Below, in pieces: positions 20,204-30,694 of a DNA stretch of 64,000 nt. The DNA comes from Closterium sp. NIES-65 (Eukaryota; Streptophyta; Zygnematophyceae; Desmidiales; Closteriaceae): positions 6,068,501 to 6,132,500 of the forward strand of contig CANXME010002068.1 of assembly GCA_948144175.1 (NCBI GenBank), written 5' to 3'. The notes below the pieces were generated by a model that was not told where the DNA came from, searched no databases, and saw only the letters and a program-made list of their open reading frames with translations. How positions within the stretch are numbered: the stretch's first letter is position 1; each line of letters opens with the position of its first letter. The position numbers and the translations under genes are program-made.

Positions 20204-21967
20204 AGGTTCACACAAAGTGCACAATATGCTTGCATGCATGATTTGGAGGAGTGCATGCTTGTGGATGCTGATGGGGGTGAGCATGGACTTGATTTTTGTC
20301 TTATGGGTCAGGTGCATGAGCCTAAGTCAGTCAAGGAGGCCTCGTCCCGTCCTGAGTGGGTCAAGTCCATGCGTGAGAAGCTTGAGTCCTATAAGGTGAA
20401 CAAGTTCTTTGAGCTAGTTGATCCAGCTTGTGTGCCACATGGTGTGGAGGTCTTGAGGTGTCAATAGGTGTGGAAGTACAAGCACAAGGCTGATGGTAGC
20501 ATTGAGAGGCCTAAGTCCAGGTTGGTGGCCATGGGGCACACTTAAACACGGGGTGTTCACTATGACCAGGTGTTTAGTCCGGTGGGTAAGCCTACTACCC
20601 AGAGAGGCTCCCTTGGGATGGCAGCTTCCTTGGGGTTTCACGTCCATCACATGGATGTGACCATTGCCTATCTCCATGGGGTCTTGAAGGAGGAGCTTTG
20701 CATGAGGCAGCCCCCAGGTTTTGGTGATGGATCCAGCAGAGTTTGACAACTCAGGAAATCAATCTACGGGCTGAAGCAAGCTCCCAGGAAGTGGTACCTC
20801 AAGTTTGATGAGGCCCTGATGGACTTTGGCTTTGAGAGGTCAGAGTGTGACCCTGCCTTGTACCACTTAGTGAGGGATGAGGGTAGGTTGTCCCTTTACC
20901 TCTATGTGGATGACATTCTCCTCTTGTCTTCAAGCATGGTCCTGATGGACGAGGTCAAGGGTCTCTTGTCCTCTTGTTTCCGCATGAAGGACTTGGGGGA
21001 GGCTAAGTACTATTTGGGGGTGCAGATTGAGCGAGATGAGAGTGGCATCTTGATTCATCAGGAGAGGTACTTTCTCAATATGCTTGAGTCATTTGGTCTT
21101 TCTGAGGCTAACCCCGTGCGTACCCCTCTCCCTACAGGGTGCGATGCGCATGCACACGCTGAGGAGCCCTTGCTGAGAGATGAGCTAGTTCAACTCTGTC
21201 AAAGCATTGTGGGGTCACTCATGTATGCAAGCACGACCATACAGCCCCAGATTGCTTATGCAGTGTCACATCTGTCCAAGGTGGTGTCCTGTCCCAAGGC
21301 ATTCCACCTACATGCTGCGAAGAGAGTGTTGAAGTACCTGAAAGGTTGTGTGAAGCCATGTATCTTCTTCCCCAAACGCAGTAAGCCTCAGGTTGAGTTG
21401 GTGGGCTTTAGTGGTGCTGATTATGCTAGAGATTCAACTAATCGCTTGAGTCACACCAGCTATGTCTATTGCCTCAATGGTGCAGCCATCTCTTGGCAAA
21501 GCAAGAAGCAGCCCGTGGTTGCATTGTCCACCACTGAAAGTATGTACATCAGTCTGTGTTAGTGCATTCAAGAAGGTGTGTGGCTGAAGCATTTGTTTGG
21601 AGAGTTTGGGCATGAGCTTGCTAGTTGTGTGCCTGTGTTTGTGGACAACCAATCTGCCATTGCACTTGCACAGAATGCATGCTTGCATGGCCGCACCAAG
21701 CACATGCAGGTTCGGTGGCATTTCATCCGGGAGATGGTGGCGGGTGGCGAGGTGATCCTCCGGTGGTGTCCGACCAACCGCCAAGCAGCAGATATAATCA
21801 CCAAACCCCTTCCCTTTGAGCGACATGGTGTGTGCATATCCTTGTTGGGGATGCAGCCCCATGTTGGCATGGTGCCTAAGCAGGATGTGGGAGGGCTGGT
21901 GCTTCTCTGCCTTGACGACCTCATGCTGTGGATGGCGCCCCTCCCTGGGCAAGGGGGAGTGGAGTGA
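20204..21967 (+). pseudogene. Copia-7 relic: reverse transcriptase and RNase H of a different Copia clade
   Basis: This is one continuous frame interrupted only by stops: TAG 20465-20467, TAA 20543-20545, TGA 20744-20746 and TAG 21560-21562. It starts in the pre-reverse-transcriptase linker (KSVKEASSRPEWVKSMREKL) and has IYGLKQAPRKWY, the catalytic YVDD (about 20908), the SIVGSLMYA block and an RNase H C-terminus (GRTKHMQVRWHFIREMV), ending LPGQGGVE at 21967. The sequence lacks the Gly/Ala linker and differs from the other Copia copies, so it is a separate clade. Gag, protease and integrase are missing (5' truncated). Confidence 0.9.
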
Positions 21968-22005
21968 AGGATTTAGCCCGGTGGTGTTCAGCCACCTCCA
22001 GCACT

Positions 22006-22245
22006 AGCAAGGGGGAGTGTTGATTGTGTAGGTGGTTGTGGTATTTTGCTCTAGCTGGTTGTGGGCCTAGGGTTTGGGCAAAATGTAGTTGCTAGACTTG
22101 TTGCGGGCTGGAATTAAACTCGCACTCAATAAGCACCAACAAAGATTCGCTATTCACTTTATCATCTTTGGTGTTGCTAGTTTGGCACTTCGGGTTTTTG
22201 GGGATTATTGTAGGGCGAGGGTTGGGCTGGTTTAGGGTTTGACTG
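22006..22245 (+). repeat. Polypurine tract and partial 3' LTR of Copia-7
   Basis: The purine run agcaagggggagtg (about 22006-22017) is followed by TGTTGATTGTG at 22018, the usual start of a Copia 3' LTR. The LTR appears to run into, or be cut by, family X at about 22246; no CA end or partner LTR is in the window. Confidence 0.65.
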
Positions 22246-23180
22246 TCAACGGGAGTTGTGTGTTGGCCCCGTCCTCGCTTGGGCGGAGCCGACATCGTGG
22301 TCGGGTGTTAGGGGAGCAGCCAACTTGCAGCAGTGGGCGAGCAGGTTGACGAGGAGGTCGACCTGCACGGGGACCACTGCACGGGCGCCGACTTCAGGGT
22401 GGCGCCAACTTCGGGGAGGTCGACTTAGGAGTCGACCTGCGGAGGACGTCAACTTGGTGACGTCAACTTGGGGAAGCTGACTTCGGTGGTCGGCTGATGG
22501 ATTGCTGGTCGACCTGCGGGTGGTCGACTGGACCTGGTGGTCGATGAAGGAGGGGCCGACGTCGACCTCGACTCAGGACGCCGAGCAGTTGGGCGTCGAG
22601 TAGCGGGGCGTCAACTTCGTGACGCCGACTTTGGGTGGCCGACGTGGGTGGTCGGCCGACAACTGCGCTGGCCGACTTAGTGCTGGTCGACGTGGAGCTG
22701 GTCGACCAGAAGGGACGTCGACCTGGAGGAGGTCGACCGAGGGGCGTGGTCGTCCTGGTGAGGTCGACATGGAGGTGGTCGTCGACTTGGGAGGTCGACG
22801 GGCACGTACGGGAGCTGCTGGTCGACGTGGTTGCCTGGTCGACCAGGTTACCTGGGTGACGAAGTGTTGCGGAGGAGTGCGACGGTCGCCCAGGCGAAGT
22901 TGGCGAGACCGACCTCGGTGGTGGTATCCCGAGGTCGTCGTGGCGGATCAGAGGCAGTCGTCAGCTCGAGGTTGACGTGGTGTGTGCGCTGTGCAGGTGA
23001 CGAGACTCTGCACGCCAATCATCTGCGCGCACCTGCGAAGCGGGTGCACTGCTGTCCTGCGTGAGCAATGCTGGCACGCCGTCAACCTGAGACGTTAGCA
23101 CGCCGTCGACCTTGCCTTGCTGTAGTGCGGTCGACCAAGTCGTGCTGGAACGCGGTCGACCAAGCTGCGCTGGCAGTTGG
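22246..23180 (+). mobile_element. Non-coding repeat family X, copy 2
   Basis: Starts TGTCAACGGGAGTTGTG, continues with ggccccgtcctcgcttgggcgg and cgacatcgtggtcgggtgt, then a long GTCGAC-rich GC block (about 22330-22860), then gagaccgacctcggtggtgg and gaagcgggtgcactgctgtcctgcg. All of these correspond in order to the reverse complement of 10275-11061. The right boundary is approximate. No gene is seen. The GC-rich centre differs in unit and length from copy 1. Confidence 0.6.
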
Positions 23181-23464
23181 CCGACCTGAATGCTAGCTCT
23201 GATGTAGTCTTGCATTGCCAACTTCATTGTATTATTGATGTCATGTTTTCCTAGTGAAACTCTTGCCAATTCTCCCCGTGAACTAGCAAGAAGCGTAAAC
23301 ACAAGGAAATGACTAAGTGAACGAACGCAGAGATCACACGAGCACACGTGCCTAGCCCGTAGTCTAGCTCCCGTTGCAGCAGTTATCTCCGCATTGACCA
23401 ACTCGTCACTTTGCAGATCTGAATTCATGCTAAAGCTACTTCCTTGATCTAATCCATTGCTGCC
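23181..23464. other. Spacer between family X and the LINE tail
   Basis: No recognisable gene or repeat. It ends at the T run that marks the LINE poly(A) end. Confidence 0.4.
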
Positions 23465-25535
23465 TTTTTTTTTTTTTTTTTTTGCTTAATGAATCATACA
23501 CTAGAGTGAACAAGTGTACAACGCATATCAGTCGTAACTGTGCAAAGGAGACGAGAGGACTCGCTCCAGGAATATCTGATCCTCAGACATGGATCCGGGG
23601 CCTGCGAGGTTTGCCCCAAAGTGCCGCAAAACTGTTGGACCATTTCCATCCTTTGCCATCCACCACCCTGATCCGATCCAGAAGAGTACGTTCCTGTTTA
23701 GTCATTTTCTACCACCTGACGAGCTGCCCTTTTCCTCGCTGCTGCATCCTCGTGGCCGAGGCACGTATGTAGACATTCACATGCATGCGGAGCGCTGACT
23801 CAATCTTCCGCAGAACCCTCCGCGTGCGGAATTTGCAGCCCCTGAAGGCACCTTCACATCTCTCCACCCACAGCTGATGGAGGGCAATCGCTATCAACAA
23901 CGCCTCCGGGAATGCTGACATGGAACCCGCTTCACCGAATAACCAATCACCGAGCGAGTCCTTTTTCCTGGCAGGGTTGATCATCCTCAAGGCCTTTTTT
24001 ACCGCTGAAACCACCCCCTGAGTCCTTGGACACTCTAGAAGGCAGTGCTCTAACGTCTCAAACCCTCCACAGTGAGGGCAAACCGGTTTGCTGCTGAGGA
24101 ACTCCAGCCTCTCCCCGACCTGAAGATTAAGGCAGTGGATACGTAGCAAGACATCCCTCGACCGGCTGGGGGTGACCAGCGACTCGCGAATTTGGACTGC
24201 CCGTTTCCAATCGATGCTACCCCCCCAACGGCTTGCCCATCTCTCCCGTCTAGTTTTTCCATTGTCCCCAAGCCTCCAGTGCTTCCTGAGTGTCTTTAGT
24301 GGAACTGCCCCCCCTTCCGCTAGCAGCTTCATCCGGAGCTGTGAAGGTCCCCCTCTCCCCAGCTCATACTCCTCCGTGAACCCCACGTTCGGAAGCACGT
24401 CAGAGAGGAGTTGACTCCTCCATGACGCCGGTGCTGCAGCAAAATCTTTGAGCGCGAGGTTTGCAGAATCCTTCCCTCTCAGCTCCCTCGTTAGGGTTTC
24501 ACAGCTTTTCAGCACTCCTCGCCCTGCCGCATCTCTCCCAAGAAGGTCACCCAACCTGATATTGTGAAGCTGCTTCGCCGCCTTCTGTCCTCCCACCGGT
24601 GTGGAGCCGTTCAAGAGGATGTGTCTGTTAAAAGTGATTCTCTCCAGCAACAGCTCCTTCAAATCCCGTTGTTCAGTAGAATCCGCCAGCGGAGAGCGCA
24701 TGAAGTTCGCGCATGCCAACATCCACCTCTGGCTTTTCCCCTCCCATGTTTTTAGTAGCTTCACATGTGCCGCGAAAGTCTCCAGCCCCCGTGGTAGGTC
24801 AGCCGCTTGCCGCATCAATGCTCTCTTCAGCTGATCTGTTTCCGTGAGCGTCAACGCTATCCTCCGAGCCGTCAGACAGGTAAGCATCGCTTCTGGGTTC
24901 ATCGCCCCCACACCTCCTTCCAGAACCGGCGTAAATAGCAGTTCCTTGCTCCAGAGACGGAAACAGTTCTCCGATGAAGCTTTGTTGGATGACATGAAGT
25001 TGTGAGTCATCTTAGTAATGACCCCCCAGGTTTGCGCCGGAGGAGGATAGACCTGCGCCTGCGACCATGCGATCGGCAGTATGTAGCCGTCCATCACCGC
25101 CGTCCGAGCCTTAATCGGGAGATATTGCGGCTGCCATAACGACATCTTCGCAACCATCTTCTGCAGCGCCTTATCCCATGTCGGCTGGCAGCTTCCGCTC
25201 GGCGTAATCCAAACCCCCAGGAGCCTTTCCGCTTCATCTTTCTCCGCCCAGCGAAAACCATCCGAGCGCCAAGACTTTTTCCCCAGGTTAGCCCCTAAGG
25301 GCATCACCACTGACTTGTCCACGTTCATCTCCAGGCCGGAAATATTCTTAAACTTCTCCAACTCCTCTTCCGCCCTGCCAATTTGTTGCTTCCCTTGCAG
25401 AAGGAGAGTTGTATCGTCAGCATAACCGACATATGACAGCTTCTGCCCGACGCAGCTGGTGAGGGAGATACCCAGCTTCCATTGCTGCCTATTGATTCCT
25501 CCAGAATACCCCGTCGCACTTAAATCGCAATAGCG
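23465..25535 (-). mobile_element. 5'-truncated LINE (non-LTR retrotransposon)
   Basis: On the minus strand the element ends in a 19-nt poly(A) tail (T run at 23465-23483). It has about 225 bp of 3' untranslated region and the C-terminal half of the reverse transcriptase ORF. The left part of the ORF is missing from about 25535, as is usual for LINEs copied incompletely by target-primed reverse transcription. I could not find an unambiguous target-site duplication. Confidence 0.88.
23709..25521 (-). pseudogene. LINE ORF2 C-terminal half: reverse transcriptase, thumb, zinc-binding C-terminus
   Basis: The open frame extends upstream of the first Met at 25361. It includes the catalytic YVGYADDTTLLLQG (about 25390-25430) and then FKNISGLEMNVDKS and LLGVWIT, the conserved block after the catalytic site in plant-type LINEs. 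Near the end, VCPHCGGFETLEHCLLEC is the CCHC zinc motif typical of LINE C-termini (zf-RVT). About 600 codons are uninterrupted, so the truncated copy is fairly young. The endonuclease and the N-terminal half of the reverse transcriptase are lost, so it cannot mobilise itself. Confidence 0.9.
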
Positions 25536-25715
25536 ATCAGCCTAGATCTTGGTCGAAGGCATGCGTTACCATTCTGGAAAGTCGAGATGGCCTTTGCAAC
25601 GCGTACATGCTCATGGTTTAAGGTTTCGTGAGCTGTACGCAATTTTCCGTCGAAGTCGGCGGACTCAATCTCTTGTTACGCTCTCCATATTCGCACGTTT
25701 TCCGTCACACCCGAC
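25536..25715. other. Short unassigned segment between the LINE and the truncated end of Copia-4
   Basis: About 180 bp with no recognised feature. It replaces the expected RNase H end and 3' LTR of Copia-4. Confidence 0.4.
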
Positions 25716-26278
25716 ACAAGGCAATCATGGCCTTGTTGTCGACGTACAGAACTGGAGGAGAACGAGGCCGCTCACCCAAGTCCGACAGCAAGTAAGTCAG
25801 CCAGCGTAACTCCTTTGCCAACATGGCCCCTGCATAGATCTCAGCCTCACAATTGGAGCTGAGTACAGAAAACGAGCGGGTTGACCTCCGGGAGATGGAA
25901 ACAGAGCCGAGGCTGAAAGTGTAACCCTGTGACAACCGTTGAGTCTCCTGGTCATCAGCCCATGAAGCGTTTAAGTGTCCAGTGAGCACAACTGGACCCC
26001 GTCCACGAAGCACAAGCCCCATGCCTAATGTACTGCACAAGTAACACAGAACCCTCTACGCAACTGTCCAGTGCTCCTTCCGATGTCTCCAAGGCGCAAC
26101 GAAGCGAGCAAAGATACTGGGAGGGTACGCGAGGTCAGGTCGAGTGCAAGTCATTAGGTGCATGAGACAACCCACAAGCTCTAGATACAGACCACTCGGC
26201 TCTACGGGCTCGTCCGAAGGTGGAGCTAAGAATGAATGGTTCGTAGGCAGAGGAGTGGGCTGTGGCGAGGAGAACCGA
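25716..26278 (-). pseudogene. Copia-4 reverse transcriptase end and partial RNase H
   Basis: Minus-strand translation gives FSSPQPTPLPTN, then ELVGCLMHLMTCTRPDLAYP and RNase H with SNCEAEIYAGAM and VLYVDNKAMIALCR. A stop interrupts the segment at 26056. The segment ends abruptly in RNase H at 25716. It continues the protein that breaks at 39925 beyond Gypsy-2. Confidence 0.88.
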
Positions 26279-26671
26279 TGTGAGGATCTAGGATCGAGTT
26301 CAGAAAAGAGAATGAGAATTGAGTCGAATTGAATTGAATTGAATCGAATGTCCACCTGGGTACAACACGAGGCTATATATAGGCTCGACACAAGGCCCCG
26401 TAACCAGGTGTTACGCGAAGCTTCCGCGGGTCGCGAAGCGTCCCGAACAGATCCTTACCGAATTCGGTAGAAGGCAATTCGGTGGCAACCGAAAAGCCAG
26501 AATTCGGTGCACGCAACCTAGCTCGGTGCTATAACTATAATAAAATATAGGAAAGCACCTAGCCTAGGAAATCAAGCAATTCATGCATCCATATGATTAT
26601 CCTATGCTAGAAATAGCATGATAAAGTAGAGGCAAGCAAGCATAGCTGGCATAAGCCGTCGTACTCTCACA
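26279..26671 (-). repeat. Gypsy-2 3' LTR
   Basis: 393 bp with TGTGAGAG...CCTCACA ends on the minus strand. Two substitutions distinguish it from the 5' LTR. It contains short gaattgaattgaattgaa repeats and a tatatata word that could be a TATA element in the LTR promoter. Confidence 0.95.
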
Positions 26672-26681
26672 CGTCCCCCCC

Positions 26682-28043
26682 TCAAAGCTGGGTGGCGTGA
26701 GATACACCCTGCTTGACAAGATAGTCCTTGAGAGCACGGCGTGCGTTGCCCATATCAGCTTCTGCAACCCAACTGTCCTCAGTGGGGTCGTATCCCTTCC
26801 AACGTATCAGGAACTCGAGAGTCTTGCCACCGCGGCGCCGATGAGAGAGAACGCGCTCGATCTCGTACTCGGGTTCATCCTGTATGAGAACAGGTGGTGG
26901 TGGCGGTAGTTGCCGTCCCTGGAACTGTTGGTTGGGGTCCTTGTAGGGCTTCAGTAGCTGGACATGGAAAGCGTTGTGAAGCTTCCATGTATCTGGTATG
27001 CGCAAGCGGAATGTAACTGGTGTCACCTGTGCCTCAATGAGAAAAGGACCACAGAAGCAAGGCCGGAGTTTGGATGGGAGGTGAGACAGGTTCAAGTTGC
27101 GCGTGTCAAGAAGCACCTGATCTCCGACTGCTATTGAGTGATCACGTCGCTGACGATCGGCATACTGCTTCTGGGAGTTTTGCATCGTTGTGAGACGTCA
27201 CTGAGTCTTCTCCCATAGCTGCTGCATGGTGGTGACGAAGTCATGTGCGGCTTGGACGTATGCCGGTGTAGTTGGCTGCTGTGGTGTGAGTGGTTCCCGT
27301 CCGTAACACAGGAAGAAAGGAGTTTTCCCTGTGGCCGCATGTGATGCGTTGTTGTAAGCGAACTCTAGGGTTGGTAACTGTGTGTCCCAGTGGCTAACGT
27401 CGTCCTTGCAAGCTGTGCGCAGTAACTGTTCAACCACTTGATTGAGTCGCTCTGTCTGTCCGTCAGTCTGGGGGTGGTATGCTGAAGACATTGCAAGCTT
27501 TGTCCCCAACAGTCCCATGAGCTCCTTCCAGAACTTACTCGTGAATTTGGGGTCTCTGTCTGAGATGAGTGTAGCGGGGATGCCGTGGATGGTGATGATG
27601 CGGTCGAAGAAGAGTCGAGCAGTTGCTTCAGCTGTAGCTGTGGCGTTGGTCGGTATGAAGTGACCCATTTTGGAGAACTTATCGATCACCACGAGGATGG
27701 AATCATGTCCCCGTGAGGTCGAAGGAAGCCCTGTGATGAAGTCGAGGCTAACGACCTGCCATGGCTGCTCCGGTACGGGTAGAGGCTGAAGTAACCCTGC
27801 TTTTTTCTGCTTGCTGCTCTTCATCGGCTGGCACGTGTCGCAAGAGGTGACGAACTGCTGCACGTCTGCTGCCATCCCGGGCCAGTAGTAATACTTCGCT
27901 ATCCCTGCTAACGTCTTGTTGCTCCCGAAATGTCCCGCGTAAGGTACGTCGTGAAACTCCTCCAATAGGATCTGCCGTAGCGGGGCGTAATTCGGTACCC
28001 AAATCTTTCCTGAACCCTTCCTTACAGCTAAGTCTTTCTCCCA
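26682..28043 (-). CDS. Gypsy-2 integrase and chromodomain, with in-frame TGA
   Basis: Reading continues in frame after the TAG at 28044-28046. The integrase has an HHCC zinc domain (GHFGSNKTL ... CDTCQPMK) and a DDE core with SLDFITGLP, SDRDPKFTSKFW and HPQTDGQTERLNQ. A TGA at 27198-27200 interrupts between the core and the C-terminal part. The C-terminus then has the GPF-type block (RPCFCGPFLIEA) and a chromodomain (YEIERVLSHRRRGG ... FLIRWKGYDPTEDSWV; about 26700-26875), which in chromoviruses is thought to direct integration to particular chromatin. The frame stays open apart from the stop. Confidence 0.9.
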
Positions 28044-30027
28044 CTATAATAGCTTCTTGGTCTGTGCTGTAGCAATCTCTGCGTCCACAGAGTACCCATG
28101 TTGGAATAGACCCTTGAGCAGAGGGTTCATCCCGTCGAGCTGGATGCCTGCTACATGTCCGGGGCGGCTCAACGCGTCTGCCTTGTTGTGTAGCCCGGGC
28201 TTGTAGACGATGTCGTAGTGGAAGTGAGTTTCCAGGAAGTCCACCCACCGTACCTGTCGTCGTGAGAGTGTCGGCTGTGACTTCAGGTATTTGAGACTGC
28301 AGTGGTCAGTATAGACTGTAGTCTTGGCTCCCTCTAGGTAACACCTCCACGCTTTGAAGGCTATGACTATCGCTAAGGCTTCCTTGTTGTGAATGGGGTA
28401 GTTTAGTTCTGCTCCGTGTAGCTTCTTACTGAGGTAGGCGATGGGCTGCAAACCGCGTCCGTGATCCTGCATTAGTACTGCTCCGACTGCTTGGTCACTA
28501 GCGTCTGCTTCCACCACGTAGTCCTTGTCTGGATCCGGCAAGATGAGTACTGGCGCTATAGTCAGTGCTGTCTGTAGCTGCTCCATGGCTTGCTGATGAA
28601 GGGTATCCCATTTGTAGGGCGTATCCTTTTTCAGTAGGTTGGTCAGTGGCGCTGCTATCTTAGCGTACTGCAGCACGAACCTGTTGTAGTAGTTGGCGAA
28701 GCCTAGGAACTGCTGTAACTCCTTCACGTTCTCTGGTACTTTCCACTTCTCGACGGCTTCGATCTTCCGTGGGTCCACGTGTACGCCCTCGGCACTCACC
28801 ATGTGCCCGAGAAACTGCACCTTCTTCAGGGCGAAGTCGCTCTTTGACAGCTTCATGTAGAACTTGTTTTTCCGCAGGATCTCGAACACCTTCCGCAGAT
28901 GCTCCACGTGCTCCTTCATGTTCTTGGAGTAGATGAGAATGTCGTCCAGGTACACCACCACGCACTCGTCCTGCAGGGGTCGTAAGATGTGATTCATCTC
29001 CGCCTGAAACGTTGCTGGTGCGTTGCAGAGTCCGAACGGCATCACCAAGTATTCGTAGGAGCCGTATCTGGTACGGAACGCTGTCTTGTGGACGGAGTTG
29101 TCTGCCATCTTGATCTGCCAGTAGCTCGATCGTAGGTCCAACTTCGAAAATACTGTTGCTCCACGCAGTTGATCGAGTAGGTCGTCTATGTGCGGTATAG
29201 GATATTTGTTTTTGACTGTCTGTTTGTTCAGTGCGCGGTAGTCGATGCACATCCGTAGACTGCCGTCTGGTTTTGGAGTGAAGAGAACTGGTGCGCCGTA
29301 GGGAGAGGTGGATGGGCGGATCAGTTGTCTGTCCAGTAGATACTCTATTTGTTTTTTCATGACTGTCAGTTCAGTCGGACTCAGTCGGTATGGTGCACGT
29401 GAGACGGGTTTCGCACCTGGTTCCTCCACGATCTCGTGCTCGTGGGTGCGTGCTAGAGGTACGCCTGCAGGTAGGTCGTCAGGCATTATATCTTTGTACT
29501 GCTCCAAGACCTCTTTCACTGCTGCAGGTAGCTCGGAACTCGGCTTCTCCTCCTCTGCTGCTGCCATAACCAGTGCTAGGTAACCCGTGTTACTCTTGTT
29601 CACCGTCTGTTCGAACCGTGCCAGTGTTGTTTCAGGTACGTCCCCTGTATCCGTCCAGCTTCGCAGTGCTATCCCCTTCCCATTGTTGTAGATGCACACC
29701 TTGCTGTTGACCCAATCGATCTCGGGGTTGAACTGCTTCAGGAAATCTCGCCCCAAGATAAAATCTAATCCTTTGATGTTGGTGACTGGTAGCTTCGGCT
29801 TCCACCTCAACGCACCTATATGCAGTTGCAGTGATGCTTCGCCGTGGATAGGAAGCTTCGTACCGTCCACCATGGTTGCTGAAAACTGGGTCTCTTCCGC
29901 CTTCTCTCCAATTTTCTCCAATGCTCCGCGGTCACACACCGAGTGAGATGCACCGCTGTCCACCAGTGCCTGGAGGCGTCGCCCATTGCATAACACCTCG
30001 AGGAGTAGTGGTTTCTGCTGTGCTGAC
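28044..30027 (-). CDS. Gypsy-2 protease, reverse transcriptase, RNase H
   Basis: The minus-strand frame opens after a TAG at 30028-30030. Protease has [12 protein letters not shown] with the catalytic Asp; the LILGRDFL-type motif reads [11 protein letters not shown]. Reverse transcriptase shows [30 protein letters not shown] and catalytic [11 protein letters not shown]. RNase H starts near [16 protein letters not shown] and includes [11 protein letters not shown]. It ends KKLL and TAG at 28044-28046, with the integrase following in the same frame. Expected functions are polyprotein cleavage and cDNA synthesis. Domain order (reverse transcriptase before integrase) is that of Gypsy. Confidence 0.93.
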
Positions 30028-30348
30028 TAGCCAAAGAGGGTCTCGTTACCAGGATCATAGGGTACATCAAACTTAATACCTTCCCTTTTTCCTATACCTG
30101 ACTCAGCACTTTCCAACTTCACCTGGGGGGGAAGGAGGATTTTTCCGAGGCTTGTGTAATTTTTCCTGAGCCTGGATGTCTCCTCTAAGCCTTGGCAGCT
30201 GTGTAGGCTTCACCTGTGGGTGACAGGGAGCCTTAACACTGTGCTGCGGGGAGAGAATATTAACTCCACGGAACGCACGACCCTTCTCTACGCTCCGTAG
30301 TATTTTGCCCAACTTCTCAGGTACCTGAATAATTTCTAAAGGCTTATT
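30028..30348 (-). pseudogene. Gypsy-2 pol N-terminal region, right of the Copia-2 insertion
   Basis: A low-complexity Lys/Pro-rich stretch links the Gag end to the protease. The frame entering from the insertion point (KPLEIIQVPEKLGKILRSVE) shifts at a C run near 30120-30128, after which the protease frame meets TAG at 30028-30030. The equivalent upstream part lies at 37799-38064. Confidence 0.65.
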
Positions 30349-30481
30349 TGTGAGAATAGAAACGTGAATGAGTTGACTACGAACGAGGTGAGTACAAAAT
30401 AGGAAACCCTAATTGGGTTGTACCCCCTATGGGATACCCCACTATAGCCTACACAAACAAGTAAGCTATAATGTTCTGACA
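30349..30481 (-). repeat. Copia-2 3' LTR
   Basis: 133 bp, TGTCAGAACATTATAGC...ATTCTCACA on the minus strand, identical to the 5' LTR at 37666-37798. It is preceded on the minus strand by the polypurine stretch of the 3' untranslated region (30482-30694). Confidence 0.95.
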
Positions 30482-30694
30482 CACCCCCATAGGCAAAGTG
30501 GGGGAGAACAAGGGGTCACAAGACCAGTCAAGCAAAGCAAAGCAAAGCTCAGGGTGGATCACAAAGTCACCACACATTCCGAGCACAAGGTCAAGGGCCA
30601 CAAGGCCAGTTCGCATGCAAGATTATATATAGAGATATACAAGAGGCTAAGCAAGCAAGAGCAAGAGTATATATAGGTCAAGGTACAAGCAAGG

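Noticed and set aside
20465..20467. Alternative genetic code with UAG as glutamine
   Set aside because: Stops replace Trp, Tyr and Arg as well as Gln codons, TGA and TAA also occur, and both host genes use ordinary stops at sensible ends.
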